64,000 nt of DNA from Leisingera caerulea DSM 24564 (GTDB lineage: Bacteria > Pseudomonadota > Alphaproteobacteria > Rhodobacterales > Rhodobacteraceae): contig NZ_AXBI01000001.1 of NCBI RefSeq assembly GCF_000473325.1, forward strand, positions 1-64,000, given 5' to 3'. Position numbers and translations under genes: made by a program. Positions within the stretch are counted from its first letter, which is position 1. Each line of letters begins with the position of its first letter. The notes beneath the pieces are model-generated. The model ran no database searches. It worked only from the letters and a program-made list of their open reading frames with translations, and had not been told where the DNA came from. Shown piece by piece: positions 25,755-33,742 of the stretch.

Positions 25755-26927
25755 TTATTCAGGCTTGCGGGTCCGGCATTTGGCCAGGTCGGCAAAAATC
25801 GCAGCACCCAGCGGAATGACCGCCGGGTCGAAGACGAATTCGGGGTGGTGCGGTGCACGGCCGTCCTGTCCGATGAAGAAGTAGCTGCCCGGCACCCGGT
25901 TCAGAAATTCCGAGAAATCCTCGGAGGCCATCAGATTTCGGGCATCTGCAATAACTTTGTCTGCACCGGCGACCCGTTTGGCCGAGGCCGTCACTGCGGC
26001 GACGGCGTCACTATTGTTGAAAGTCACAGGAGCAACTTTGGTGACCTGAAGCTCTACCGCGACGCCGTAGAGGTGCTCGGCCGCAGTGGCGGCTTCCTGA
26101 AGCAAGGTGGCCAGCCTGTCGCGTACCTCGGGCGCGTTGGTGCGCATTGTTCCTTCGATGGAGACCTCAGCAGGCAACACATTGCGAGCCGTGCCCCCCG
26201 TGAGAACGCCAAAGGAGATCACACCGGCTTCCCGCGCATCGATGACCCGGGTCGACGTTTGCTGTACCAAACCGATGAAGGCAGAGGCCGCCGCGATGGC
26301 GTCCTCGCCAGTATGCGGCATCGAACCGTGGGCACCATTGGCGCGAATGGTGACGTCGATGTTGTCAGCTGAGGCCATTGCTGCAGCTGATGGTATGCTG
26401 ACTTTGCCCGCCGGCAGGCCGGGCAGGTTGTGCAGGGCGTAGATCTCGTCGCAGGGAAAACGCTCGAACAGGCCGTCGGCCAGCATTGCGCGGGCACCGG
26501 TAAGCAATTCCTCGGCAGGCTGGAAGATGAAATGCACGGTGCCGTCGAAATCTGGGCTGTGCGCCAGATAGGCCGCCGCAGTGAGCGCGGTGACGGTGTG
26601 GCCGTCATGGCCGCAGCCGTGGAATCTCCCCTCCACTTTTGAACGGTAAGGCACGTCCGCCTCTTCTGCCATCGGCAGTGCATCCAGTTCGGCGCGAAAG
26701 CCGATGCGGCGGCCCGGTGCAGCATCACTGGCGCCTGCACCGTGCAAGGTTCCGACGACACCAGTGCCGCCGAGGCCAGTGGCAACTTCATAGCCGAATT
26801 CCGTTAGACGGCTGGCTACGAAGGCAGCGGTCTTGGTTTCTTCGAAGCCAGTTTCGGGATGGCTGTGAAGATCGTGCAGCCAGCTCTCAGAAATGGGCTT
26901 CTGGATGCTATACCACTCTGCGAACAT
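25755..26927 (-). CDS. M20-family amidohydrolase, hippurate hydrolase type
   Basis: A 390-aa metallopeptidase-like amidohydrolase (M20D; hippurate hydrolase / IAA-amino acid hydrolase group). Metal-site segments are HGCGHDGHTV, FQPAEELLTGARAM and ALHNLPGLPAGK, with a late SEDFSEF. GGAGG lies 8 bases before the ATG at 26927, so this start is preferred to the ATG at 26942. The family splits N-acyl amino acids; hippurate hydrolase gives benzoate plus glycine. The linked TRAP importer and the benzoate pathway at 1.5-17 kb make N-benzoyl or related amino acids attractive substrates. That is inference. Confidence 0.85.
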   Translation of the reverse strand: MFAEWYSIQKPISESWLHDLHSHPETGFEETKTAAFVASRLTEFGYEVATGLGGTGVVGTLHGAGASDAAPGRRIGFRAELDALPMAEEADVPYRSKVEGRFHGCGHDGHTVTALTAAAYLAHSPDFDGTVHFIFQPAEELLTGARAMLADGLFERFPCDEIYALHNLPGLPAGKVSIPSAAAMASADNIDVTIRANGAHGSMPHTGEDAIAAASAFIGLVQQTSTRVIDAREAGVISFGVLTGGTARNVLPAEVSIEGTMRTNAPEVRDRLATLLQEAATAAEHLYGVAVELQVTKVAPVTFNNSDAVAAVTASAKRVAGADKVIADARNLMASEDFSEFLNRVPGSYFFIGQDGRAPHHPEFVFDPAVIPLGAAIFADLAKCRTRKPE

Positions 26928-27025
26928 GCGACGGGCCTCCATTATGTCTCAAGGCAAGATGGTTGCGATGTGAGATTAAATTTGCAAAGTGGTTATAGTT
27001 TAAGATTATTGCTTGGTGAAATCAG

Positions 27026-27041
27026 GGTATCGCTTGATACC
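27026..27041. promoter_or_regulatory. Inverted repeat in the MarR / amidohydrolase divergent promoter
   Basis: GGTATC-GCTT-GATACC, a perfect 6-bp inverted repeat, lies 37 bases before the MarR start and about 100 bases before the amidohydrolase start. MarR proteins commonly bind such repeats in their own divergent promoters, so this is a candidate operator. Confidence 0.5.
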
Positions 27042-27077
27042 TTTCCTGCACCGTGGCTCAGTAAATAACGGATCCAG

Positions 27078-27548
27078 ATGAAGATGAAAAAAGCCTTCAG
27101 AAACGAAAGATTGACCTACCGGCTCGAGCTCGTGGCGCAGGAAGCGATCGGTGCCAATGACGAGATATTCTTGCGCGAAACGGGCTTCCGGATCCGGGAA
27201 TTGCGGGTTTTAAGGCTAATTGACGACACACCTGGCACCACATTTGCGGAGATAGCCAAGGCGACGGGATTGGAGCGCAGCCTTACGTCGAGGATCATTC
27301 GAACCCTGTTGGGCGACGGCCTGATTGTAAGGGAGAACTCTCTTGAAGATGCCCGGGTGTTTCTGCTGACTACAACGCCCAAAGGGCAGAATATTCGTCG
27401 CATCGCCCGCCAGTTATCTGACCGTCTTGAGGTAATTCTGACTGAACCTCTGTCGGACCAGGAGCTTGCAACGCTTGACGGAATTCTCGACCGGCTCGGC
27501 AGCTGGATCACCTCGGAAGAGTACCGAACTGCATTGGCTGTTGATTAG
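27078..27548 (+). CDS. MarR-family transcriptional regulator
   Basis: A 156-aa winged-helix regulator. The DNA-binding region is at about residues 38-105: RIRELRVLRLIDDTPGTTFA, EIAKATGLERSLTSRIIRTL, then GLIVRENSLEDARVFLLTTT with the wing. It is divergent from the M20 amidohydrolase-TRAP genes and probably represses them until substrate or product is present. The DDAR-like salt bridge typical of MarR (EDAR) is present. An in-frame ATG at 27084 is an alternative start. Confidence 0.87.
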   Translation: MKMKKAFRNERLTYRLELVAQEAIGANDEIFLRETGFRIRELRVLRLIDDTPGTTFAEIAKATGLERSLTSRIIRTLLGDGLIVRENSLEDARVFLLTTTPKGQNIRRIARQLSDRLEVILTEPLSDQELATLDGILDRLGSWITSEEYRTALAVD

Positions 27549-27592
27549 GCAACCTGTTCTGGCGTTTTTTCCCAAAGAATCCTTCAGTAAAC

Positions 27593-27637
27593 TGTCAATG
27601 AGCGTTCAAAACTGACCCGGTTTCAGCGTTTGAATTT
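27593..27637 (-). mobile_element. IS21-family terminal fragment (45 bp)
   Basis: The 45 bases starting TGTCAATGAGCGTTCAAAAC are identical to the outer end of the IS21 remnant at 62851-62895. They contain two related sub-repeats, GCGTTCAAAACTGACCC and GCGTTTGAATTT, as expected for IS21 ends. The rest has been lost, and the ISL3 element begins at the next base. AT-rich sequence at 29309-29350 on the far side of the ISL3 element may belong to the same element, but I cannot confirm that. Confidence 0.65.
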
Positions 27638-29308
27638 GGCTCTGACTCAGTTTTGGTGCAACTTCGGCCTCCCTCAGATCAGAGCGCTTGAACGAGCCGC
27701 GCTTTGAGCAGGTCGATGTTCGCCCTTCCATACATCTGGCGTTTGAGCGTTTTGAGGCGGTTAATCTGCCCTTCAGTCTGCCCGTTCGACCATGGTTCCC
27801 GAAGCGCCGCGGCGACCGCTGCCTGATCTCGCCGCAGCCCGCGGGCAAAGGCACCGAGCAGCCCGTCTTCCGCTTCATTCAGCCATCCTTCCAGCGCGCC
27901 TTCGCGAGCATTGCGTACCATGTCCGTAAACCGGTCGGTCAGCCTTCGGGCTGTGGCGAGAGCAGGCAGCGAAGCTTCGATCCTTGCGACCTGGATGGCA
28001 TCCGCCTTGCACAGATGATCCCGGCCCAGGGTCAGGAGGCGGGCAATCTTGCGCGCGGGCGGCGATTTTTCTGCTCCCGATGGCGCGGCCCGCCCGGCAC
28101 GGCGCTGGCGCGTGGCCCATTCCCCGACGACGCGGAGGCTGCCCTGGAAACCATCGGCCCGCAGCCGGCGCCAGATTTCGGCGCCGTTCCGGCAGCCGCC
28201 CGCCCATTCCCGCTCCAGCCGCGGCAGCCAAGGAGTCAGACTGCTCTCACGGATGCGGAAAACATCCTCGCGTTCCCCGCGCAAAATCTGGCGGACGAGC
28301 TGGCGGCTGAGCCCTGTCTGGCGAACGATCCGCCGGATCGGTACGCCATCATCAGCCATCTGGCGAACCATCCGGTTGGTTTGCTGGCGGCGCAGATAGC
28401 CTTCGTATTGCAGCTTTTCAGCGGCTGTCAGCAGCTTTGGGTCCAGTGTCTTTGCTCCGATCGCTTTGCGGATGGCAGGCATGTTACGCTGCACAGCGGC
28501 CAGGAAAGCTGTGCTCACGTTTTCTAACAGGTGCCAGCGGTCGGCAACCTGAACCGCTTTTGGCAAGGCCCGAGAGACGGCACCTCCATAGCCTCCGTTG
28601 CGGTCGCGGGCGACGACCTCAATCCCTGGACGGGCCCGCAGCCAGGCCTCGACCGTGGCCGGTTCCCGGTCCGGAAGGAGATCAATGACCCGGCGCCGCT
28701 CCAGATCGCAGATCAAAGTGCCGTATCGCTGCCCCTTTCGCCAAGCCCAATCGTCGATACCTATAACGCGGAGATCACTGTTTGAGGCCTCAGCCGTGTC
28801 CCGGATGCTGCGGAGGAAAGTATCCTTGCTGACCGGCAGCAGGAGCCGTGCGGCGAGCGCCTGTGCCGGACGCCCGCCGAGTGCCAGGCCGAGGTGCCGG
28901 ACCAGTCCTTGCAGACGGGAGGTGCGCCGCGCATGTGGCCGGGTCACGTCCGCCGGAAACCGCTCGGCAAATATCTTGGCTGGGCAATGCAGAGCACGGC
29001 AGCGAAAGCGGCGAACCAGCAGGACCAGTTCCACCTTCCGGCCATGCGCAGGAAGATCGGCAGGCCGTCGGCGGTACCTGCTGTGAACATGGCGTGAAGC
29101 CGTGCCGCAGCGCGGGCACGCCGCCGTGGCTTTGGCGGAACGCGAGTGGATCCGGACCGTGTTCCCAACAAGCTCAACCTGGTCGGCCTTGAGACCTGCT
29201 GGCAGGAAATCCCGCCGTGAAAACTGTGACGCCATCGGCAACCTCCTCCAAAACCTGCCAATATATAGCGCTTAGCAGGTTGGGCTGCACCAAATCTGCT
29301 TCAGAGCC
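27638..29308 (-). mobile_element. ISL3-family insertion sequence (1671 bp)
   Basis: Imperfect 23-bp terminal inverted repeats bound the element. The left end is GGCTCTGACTCAGTTTTGGT plus GCA (27638-27660). The right end is its near-complement at 29286-29308. The GGCTCT start is typical of ISL3 elements. It encodes one transposase. AATTT flanks both ends, but the expected 8-bp target duplication is not perfect, so the insertion may be old or followed by a deletion. Confidence 0.85.
27679..29241 (-). CDS. ISL3-family transposase
   Basis: A 520-aa transposase. The N-terminal zinc-binding region is CPRCGTASRHVHSRYRR, followed by FRCRALHCPAKIFAERF. The DDE catalytic residues appear in VIGIDDWAWRKG, VVARDRNGGYGG and WSNGQTEGQINRLKTLKRQM. 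The length is typical of ISL3 and no stop interrupts it, so it may be active. It fills the element between the two inverted repeats. Confidence 0.92.
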   Translation of the reverse strand: MPMASQFSRRDFLPAGLKADQVELVGNTVRIHSRSAKATAACPRCGTASRHVHSRYRRRPADLPAHGRKVELVLLVRRFRCRALHCPAKIFAERFPADVTRPHARRTSRLQGLVRHLGLALGGRPAQALAARLLLPVSKDTFLRSIRDTAEASNSDLRVIGIDDWAWRKGQRYGTLICDLERRRVIDLLPDREPATVEAWLRARPGIEVVARDRNGGYGGAVSRALPKAVQVADRWHLLENVSTAFLAAVQRNMPAIRKAIGAKTLDPKLLTAAEKLQYEGYLRRQQTNRMVRQMADDGVPIRRIVRQTGLSRQLVRQILRGEREDVFRIRESSLTPWLPRLEREWAGGCRNGAEIWRRLRADGFQGSLRVVGEWATRQRRAGRAAPSGAEKSPPARKIARLLTLGRDHLCKADAIQVARIEASLPALATARRLTDRFTDMVRNAREGALEGWLNEAEDGLLGAFARGLRRDQAAVAAALREPWSNGQTEGQINRLKTLKRQMYGRANIDLLKARLVQAL

Positions 29309-29401
29309 AATTTTGCACGCCGATTCACACTGAAGGTCTGCAAGCGGCCTGAGGATAGGCCACCACACCCCGGGACTAAACACCTAAAACCAAAAGTGCT
29401 A

Positions 29402-30570
29402 GTGTTCCACACCTGACATAGGATTCCCATCGGTGATGATGTGTGTCAGTGTCGAGGGATGAGACGTGGTGACCTTTACCTGTATCTGAGCCCTGATGGC
29501 CGAGCCGAGTTTCAAGCCATTGTTGCCGCCCGAAACACGCCCCGCAAGCTGGTCTGGCGGGCCGAGATCGTGTTGGCGACGGCGGACGGCCACGGTACTT
29601 TCGCAATCATGCGGCGCGCGAAGGCGTCGAAGCCGACCGTTTGGCGCTGGCAGGCGCGGTATCTCGACGATGGCCTGGCCGGGCTCAAGCGCGACAAGAC
29701 GCGGCCGTCGCGGGTGCCGCCGCTGCCTCGGGAGGTGCGCCTGAAGGTGATTGCCAAGACGGTGCAGGAGACCCTTCCGAACGCAACGCATTGGAGCCGC
29801 TCGACCATGGCCGAGGCGGTTGGCATCTCGCCGTCGAGCGTCGGCCGCATATGGGCCGATACGGGTCTGAAACCGCATCTGACCAAGTCCTTCAAGGTCT
29901 CGAACGTTCCAATGTTCGAAGAAAAGGACACCGATATCGTCGGGCTTAACCTCGATCCGCCAGAGCGGGCGGTGGTGCTCTGCGTCGACGAAAAATCCCA
30001 AATTCAAGCGCTTGACCGGACCCAGCCGGGGCTACTGCTGAAGAAGGGCCGCGCCGCCACCATGACCCACGACTACAAGCGTCACGGCACAACCACCCTG
30101 TTCGCGGCGCTCGACGTGAAGTCGGGCATGGTGATCGGCGAATGCTTGCCGCGCCACCGGGTCAAGGAATTCCTGAAGTTCCTGCGCCGCATCGACAGGG
30201 CCGTCCCGGCGCCGCGTGAGGTGCATCTGGTGCTCGACAACTACGCCACCCACAAGACGCCCGAGATGATGGCCTGGCTGGCAAAGCACCCGCGGTTCAA
30301 GTTGCATTTCACGCCCACCAGCGCATCCTGGCTCAACTTCGTTGAACGGTTCGTCGCCGAGATCACGTCCAAACGCATCCGGCGCGGCAGCTATTCCAGC
30401 GTCGACGACCTTGAAGCCGCAATCTACAACACCTGCTGCTGCACAACGCCAAGCCGAAGCCCTTCATCTGGACCAAAACGGCTGAAGACATCATCGCCCT
30501 AGATCGCCGCGCACTGAACGACCTCGATGAAATCCGGGGCAACAGGTAGCAAGCGTCAGACTCGAAGCAC
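29402..30570 (+). mobile_element. IS630-family insertion sequence (1169 bp)
   Basis: Imperfect inverted repeats GTGTTCCACACCTGACA (29402 onward) and its partner ending GAAGCAC at 30570 bound the element. TA dinucleotides flank both ends (29400-29401 and 30571-30572), the normal TA target duplication of IS630/Tc1-like elements. It inserted about 90 bases from the ISL3 element. Confidence 0.82.
29459..30549 (+). pseudogene. IS630-family transposase with a 1-nt frameshift near its C-terminus
   Basis: It has an N-terminal helix-turn-helix (SKPTVWRWQARYLDDGLAGL) and a DDE domain with D in VVLCVDEKSQIQALDR, D in LVLDNYATHKTPEM and E in WLNFVERFVAEITSKR. After AAIYN (about 30430) the frame is lost. 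One base inserted there would give YNYLLLHNAKPKPFIWTKTA and a tail ending at the TAG at 30547-30549. As written the reading frame ends at 30502 with an unrelated tail. The ATG at 29459 (MRRGDLYLYL) is preferred to a GTG at 29441. It could be a true mutation or a sequencing error. The three catalytic residues are upstream of the shift. Confidence 0.8.
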
Positions 30571-30632
30571 TAGGAGTTGGGGTTCAGGTCTCGCTTACAC
30601 TGGTGCAGGATGCCGTTTTGGAGAGCATGAAT

Positions 30633-31460
30633 ATGGCAGTAAACAATTTTTCGGAAAATCTGCGTTTGTTGTGCAGTTATTCGCGTTCTATTTCTGACCT
30701 TTGCGAACGTCTTTCGATTAACCGCCAACAGTTTCATCGATACCTAAACGGCCAAAGCCGACCATCGCACAGAAATATGCTAAAGATTTGCGACCACTTT
30801 GGAGTGGAAGAGCACGAAATCCTAATGGACACCCGGGATTTCCGTCAGCTCATTGCGGTGCGGCGTCCTTTGGAGCATGAGGCGGATCCTTTTGGTGAAT
30901 ATATTGCAAAGCTGTATCGGATCAATCCCAACAGCTTAACCGAGATGTTGCCGTTCATTGGCTATTATCATTGTTACTACCGTCCAATTGAGTTTCCAGG
31001 GAAAATACAGCGGTCGCTTATGAAGGTGTATCGCGATCGCGGATATATTTACATAAAAAATGTGGAAAACTATGCTTCCGTCAAGCACCGATCACGGCGC
31101 ACGCTAAAATACACAGGAATCGCGTTCCACACCGGTGAACGGATATTCGTGCATGAGCGTGAAATGAACGCCGGCCAAATGATCTGGACAACTATTCTCT
31201 ACCCTGCCCAACGCGATCAAACTTCGGTTCTCACTGGCCTAAGCCTTGGAATCAGCAGCGCCGCAACGCGGGACATAGCCTGCTATCACGTCGTTTGGGA
31301 ACCACTAGGGCAAACTATCGATCTCCGCCAGGCGCTGAAGGCATCAGGTCTATTCAATGAAGATGATCCGGCCATTTCGGATGAAATCCGGGAAGCAACG
31401 CTTAATGTCAGTAGAGCTGACAACCATGGATTTGTCGGTCGGCCTTGGTCACATTTCTGA
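30633..31460 (+). CDS. XRE-family helix-turn-helix transcriptional regulator
   Basis: A regulator of about 275 aa with an N-terminal Cro/CI-type helix-turn-helix (SISDLCERLSINRQQFHRYL, then NGQSRPSHRNMLKICDHFGV) and a long C-terminal domain I do not recognise. This gene is visibly less GC-rich than the catabolic genes around it. The ATG at 30633 has GGAGAG about 8 bases upstream; ATG 30627 and GTG 30603 are alternatives. It lies between the IS630 element and the glycine-betaine-type importer and probably regulates the latter. Confidence 0.8.
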   Translation: MAVNNFSENLRLLCSYSRSISDLCERLSINRQQFHRYLNGQSRPSHRNMLKICDHFGVEEHEILMDTRDFRQLIAVRRPLEHEADPFGEYIAKLYRINPNSLTEMLPFIGYYHCYYRPIEFPGKIQRSLMKVYRDRGYIYIKNVENYASVKHRSRRTLKYTGIAFHTGERIFVHEREMNAGQMIWTTILYPAQRDQTSVLTGLSLGISSAATRDIACYHVVWEPLGQTIDLRQALKASGLFNEDDPAISDEIREATLNVSRADNHGFVGRPWSHF

Positions 31461-31649
31461 GACTACAGCTGTCGCACCTTGTCTCTATCTTAGATGCAGT
31501 ACGCGACTTCAGCTCTGGCGATCAATCTGCAACTTTCGTCGGGCTGAATACGCGTAGCGATCATCCGAATGGGAGGAGAGCCCCGTTGTGACCGCAGGAC
31601 CGTGGTATGCGGCTCCGCGTGACGGCTATATCAACAGGGAGAACTTGAC

Positions 31650-32597
31650 ATGAAACCGAAATTTTTAGCCCGGGCAGCCGTCATGGCTGCAACCGCAGCA
31701 ATACCGGCCACTGAAGTGCTGGCCACTAACCGTACCGAACCAATAGTGGTTCCGGTTGTCAGCGACACTTCCACTGACGTAATTTCGAAAATCCTCGGCG
31801 GGACGCTGACTGAAGCGGGTTATAGGGTGGAGTATGTCGAGGCGGATTACACGGCCAGTTTTTCGGGTATTCAAACAGGCGATCTCCAATTCGCCATTTG
31901 CTGGCAATCCACCTGGGAGCTTTGCGAAGGTGCAACCGAAAGCGGCAAAGCCGTCAATGCGGGTGTTACTGGAGTGAGTTCCGCCGAAGGCTGGTGGTAC
32001 CCGGTTTCGCTTAAGGCGCACTGCCCCGGCTTGCCTGACTGGGAGGCACTGAAACAGCCAGCTTGCATTGAGGCGCTGGCTACAGCCGAAACTGCTCCGA
32101 AGGCCCGTTTTATTGAGGGCCCGGCTGACTGGATCATGCCAGTTCAAGAGATGGCAGCAGCCTTTGGAATAGATGTTGAGCCTATTGCTTCCGGAAGCGC
32201 GGCAGCGCTCGTGGCTACGATCTCGACGGCTGCCCGGCGCGGAGAACCGGTAATCGGCTGGGGATATACGCCGCATTGGTATTTTATGAGTGGTGAGGGT
32301 GAATTTGTGAAATTCCCTGAATACAGCCAAGATTGTTACCTTGACCCTGCTTGGGGACTAAACGCTGAAGCGACACATGACTGCAATGTGCAGGTTGGGG
32401 CGTTGTGGATCTACGCGAACGCGGAGTTTCTCGACAGTGATGCTGGTGCCAAAACAATCATCGACAAGTTTGAGCTTGCAGATGCCCAGGTTGCAACCAT
32501 TCTGAAGGCAGTCGACGTGGACGGCATTTCATTGGACGAAGCCGTTGCCAGCTGGATGGTTGAAAATGAAACTATCTGGAAAGCGTGGATTAATTAG
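31650..32597 (+). CDS. Glycine-betaine-type ABC transporter substrate-binding protein (OpuAC/ProX family)
   Basis: A 315-aa periplasmic binding protein with a signal peptide (about residues 1-25). OpuAC-family features include VVSDTSTDVISKILGGTLTE, WQSTWELCEGA, GWWYPVSLKAHCPGLPDW, WGYTPHWYF and a DEAVASWMVENETIWKAW ending. Several Trp/Tyr residues are available for a cation-pi cage, as used for quaternary amines. AGGGAGAA precedes the ATG. It heads a four-gene operon with the ATPase, a double permease and an amidase, so the ligand may be an amide-bearing quaternary amine. That is inference. Confidence 0.88.
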   Translation: MKPKFLARAAVMAATAAIPATEVLATNRTEPIVVPVVSDTSTDVISKILGGTLTEAGYRVEYVEADYTASFSGIQTGDLQFAICWQSTWELCEGATESGKAVNAGVTGVSSAEGWWYPVSLKAHCPGLPDWEALKQPACIEALATAETAPKARFIEGPADWIMPVQEMAAAFGIDVEPIASGSAAALVATISTAARRGEPVIGWGYTPHWYFMSGEGEFVKFPEYSQDCYLDPAWGLNAEATHDCNVQVGALWIYANAEFLDSDAGAKTIIDKFELADAQVATILKAVDVDGISLDEAVASWMVENETIWKAWIN

Positions 32598-32620
32598 AGG
32601 CGCCTCAATTCTAGAACTCC

Positions 32621-32646
32621 GGCCCGGCCGCGCTGAAAGCCGGGCC
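32621..32646 (+). other. Stem-loop between binding-protein and ATPase genes
   Basis: GGCCCGG pairs with CCGGGCC (7 bp) around a 12-base loop in the 89-base gap. No T-run follows. Such stems often protect the binding-protein mRNA and allow it to be made in excess over the other subunits. Confidence 0.45.
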
Positions 32647-32686
32647 ATCCTTGCCTGTACGGGCTCCCTGCCGAAACGAGGCGAAA

Positions 32687-33742
32687 ATGCCAAAAAATCA
32701 GAATTCTATATCTGCAGCCCGGCAAACACTAATTGAATGCCGTTCTGTCTGGAAACTCTACGGTGAAAAGGCGAAGAAGGTCGCCGGTAAGCATGGCCAG
32801 GACTTAACATCAGATATTCTAAAGGAAGAAGGGGTTATTTCTGCTGCTCGAAACGTGAGTTTCGATGTGAACAAGGGCGAAATCTTTGTGATAATGGGCC
32901 TTTCAGGTTCGGGAAAGTCGACGATGCTTCGCTGCATGACCGGGTTAGCCGAACCAACGCTAGGCTCCCTTAAGGTCAAGGGAACGGATCTTGCGACCGC
33001 TTCGCGCGATGAACTGACTACGATACGCCGGCACACAATGGGCATGGTATTCCAGGATTTTGCCTTGCTGCCGCATCTGAGTGTGCTGGACAATATTGCC
33101 TTTCCGCTTCGGGTACAGGGCGCGCGCAAGAACGAACGTCTCGCCAGGGCGCGCGAGATGATGGAACTGGTCGGGCTGTCCGGTCGCGAAAACTACTGGC
33201 CGCATGAATTGTCCGGTGGCCAGCAGCAGCGGGTTGGCATTGCCAGAAGCCTTACCACAGAACCTGATATCTGGTTCCTGGATGAGCCGTTTTCAGCGCT
33301 TGACCCTCTGATCCGGATGGAAATGCAGAACGAGTTCCTGCGCCTGCAGAACCTGCTGCACAAGTCCATCGTCTTCGTAACGCATGATTTTGACGAGGCG
33401 GTTCGATTGGCTGACCGGATCGCGATTATGGAGGGAGGCCGCGTAGTGCAGATAGGCACTCCCGAGGAGCTGATCATGCAGCCCGCCAATGAATACGTCG
33501 CCGAATTCACAGAAAAAATCCCGCGGAGCAAGGTGGTTCGGGTGCGCACCATTATGGGGAAGGTCCAAGCAGGGCTGGCTGGTGCCCCAGTAAACGCAGA
33601 TGCTCTTGTCGGCGATGTCGCAGGCAAAGTGCTGGATAGCGGTGACCCGCTGCCTGTAGCCGATGAGACTGGACAGATCATCGGTGCTATTGAAGCACGG
33701 CAGGTTGCGGCTGTGCTGATGAACCTGGGGATAGCGGCATGA
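32687..33742 (+). CDS. Glycine-betaine-type ABC transporter ATP-binding protein (ProV/OpuAA family)
   Basis: An ATPase of about 351 aa. Walker A is GLSGSGKSTMLRCMTGL, the Q-loop region is MVFQDFALLPH, the signature is LSGGQQQRVGIARSL, and Walker B is IWFLDEPFSALD. The C-terminal part carries a short regulatory region ending in a CBS-like segment (ADETGQIIGAIEARQVAAVL). The ATG at 32687 (MPKNQN) is preferred, preceded by GAGGCG. It overlaps the permease gene by four bases (ATGA). Confidence 0.9.
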   Translation: MPKNQNSISAARQTLIECRSVWKLYGEKAKKVAGKHGQDLTSDILKEEGVISAARNVSFDVNKGEIFVIMGLSGSGKSTMLRCMTGLAEPTLGSLKVKGTDLATASRDELTTIRRHTMGMVFQDFALLPHLSVLDNIAFPLRVQGARKNERLARAREMMELVGLSGRENYWPHELSGGQQQRVGIARSLTTEPDIWFLDEPFSALDPLIRMEMQNEFLRLQNLLHKSIVFVTHDFDEAVRLADRIAIMEGGRVVQIGTPEELIMQPANEYVAEFTEKIPRSKVVRVRTIMGKVQAGLAGAPVNADALVGDVAGKVLDSGDPLPVADETGQIIGAIEARQVAAVLMNLGIAA

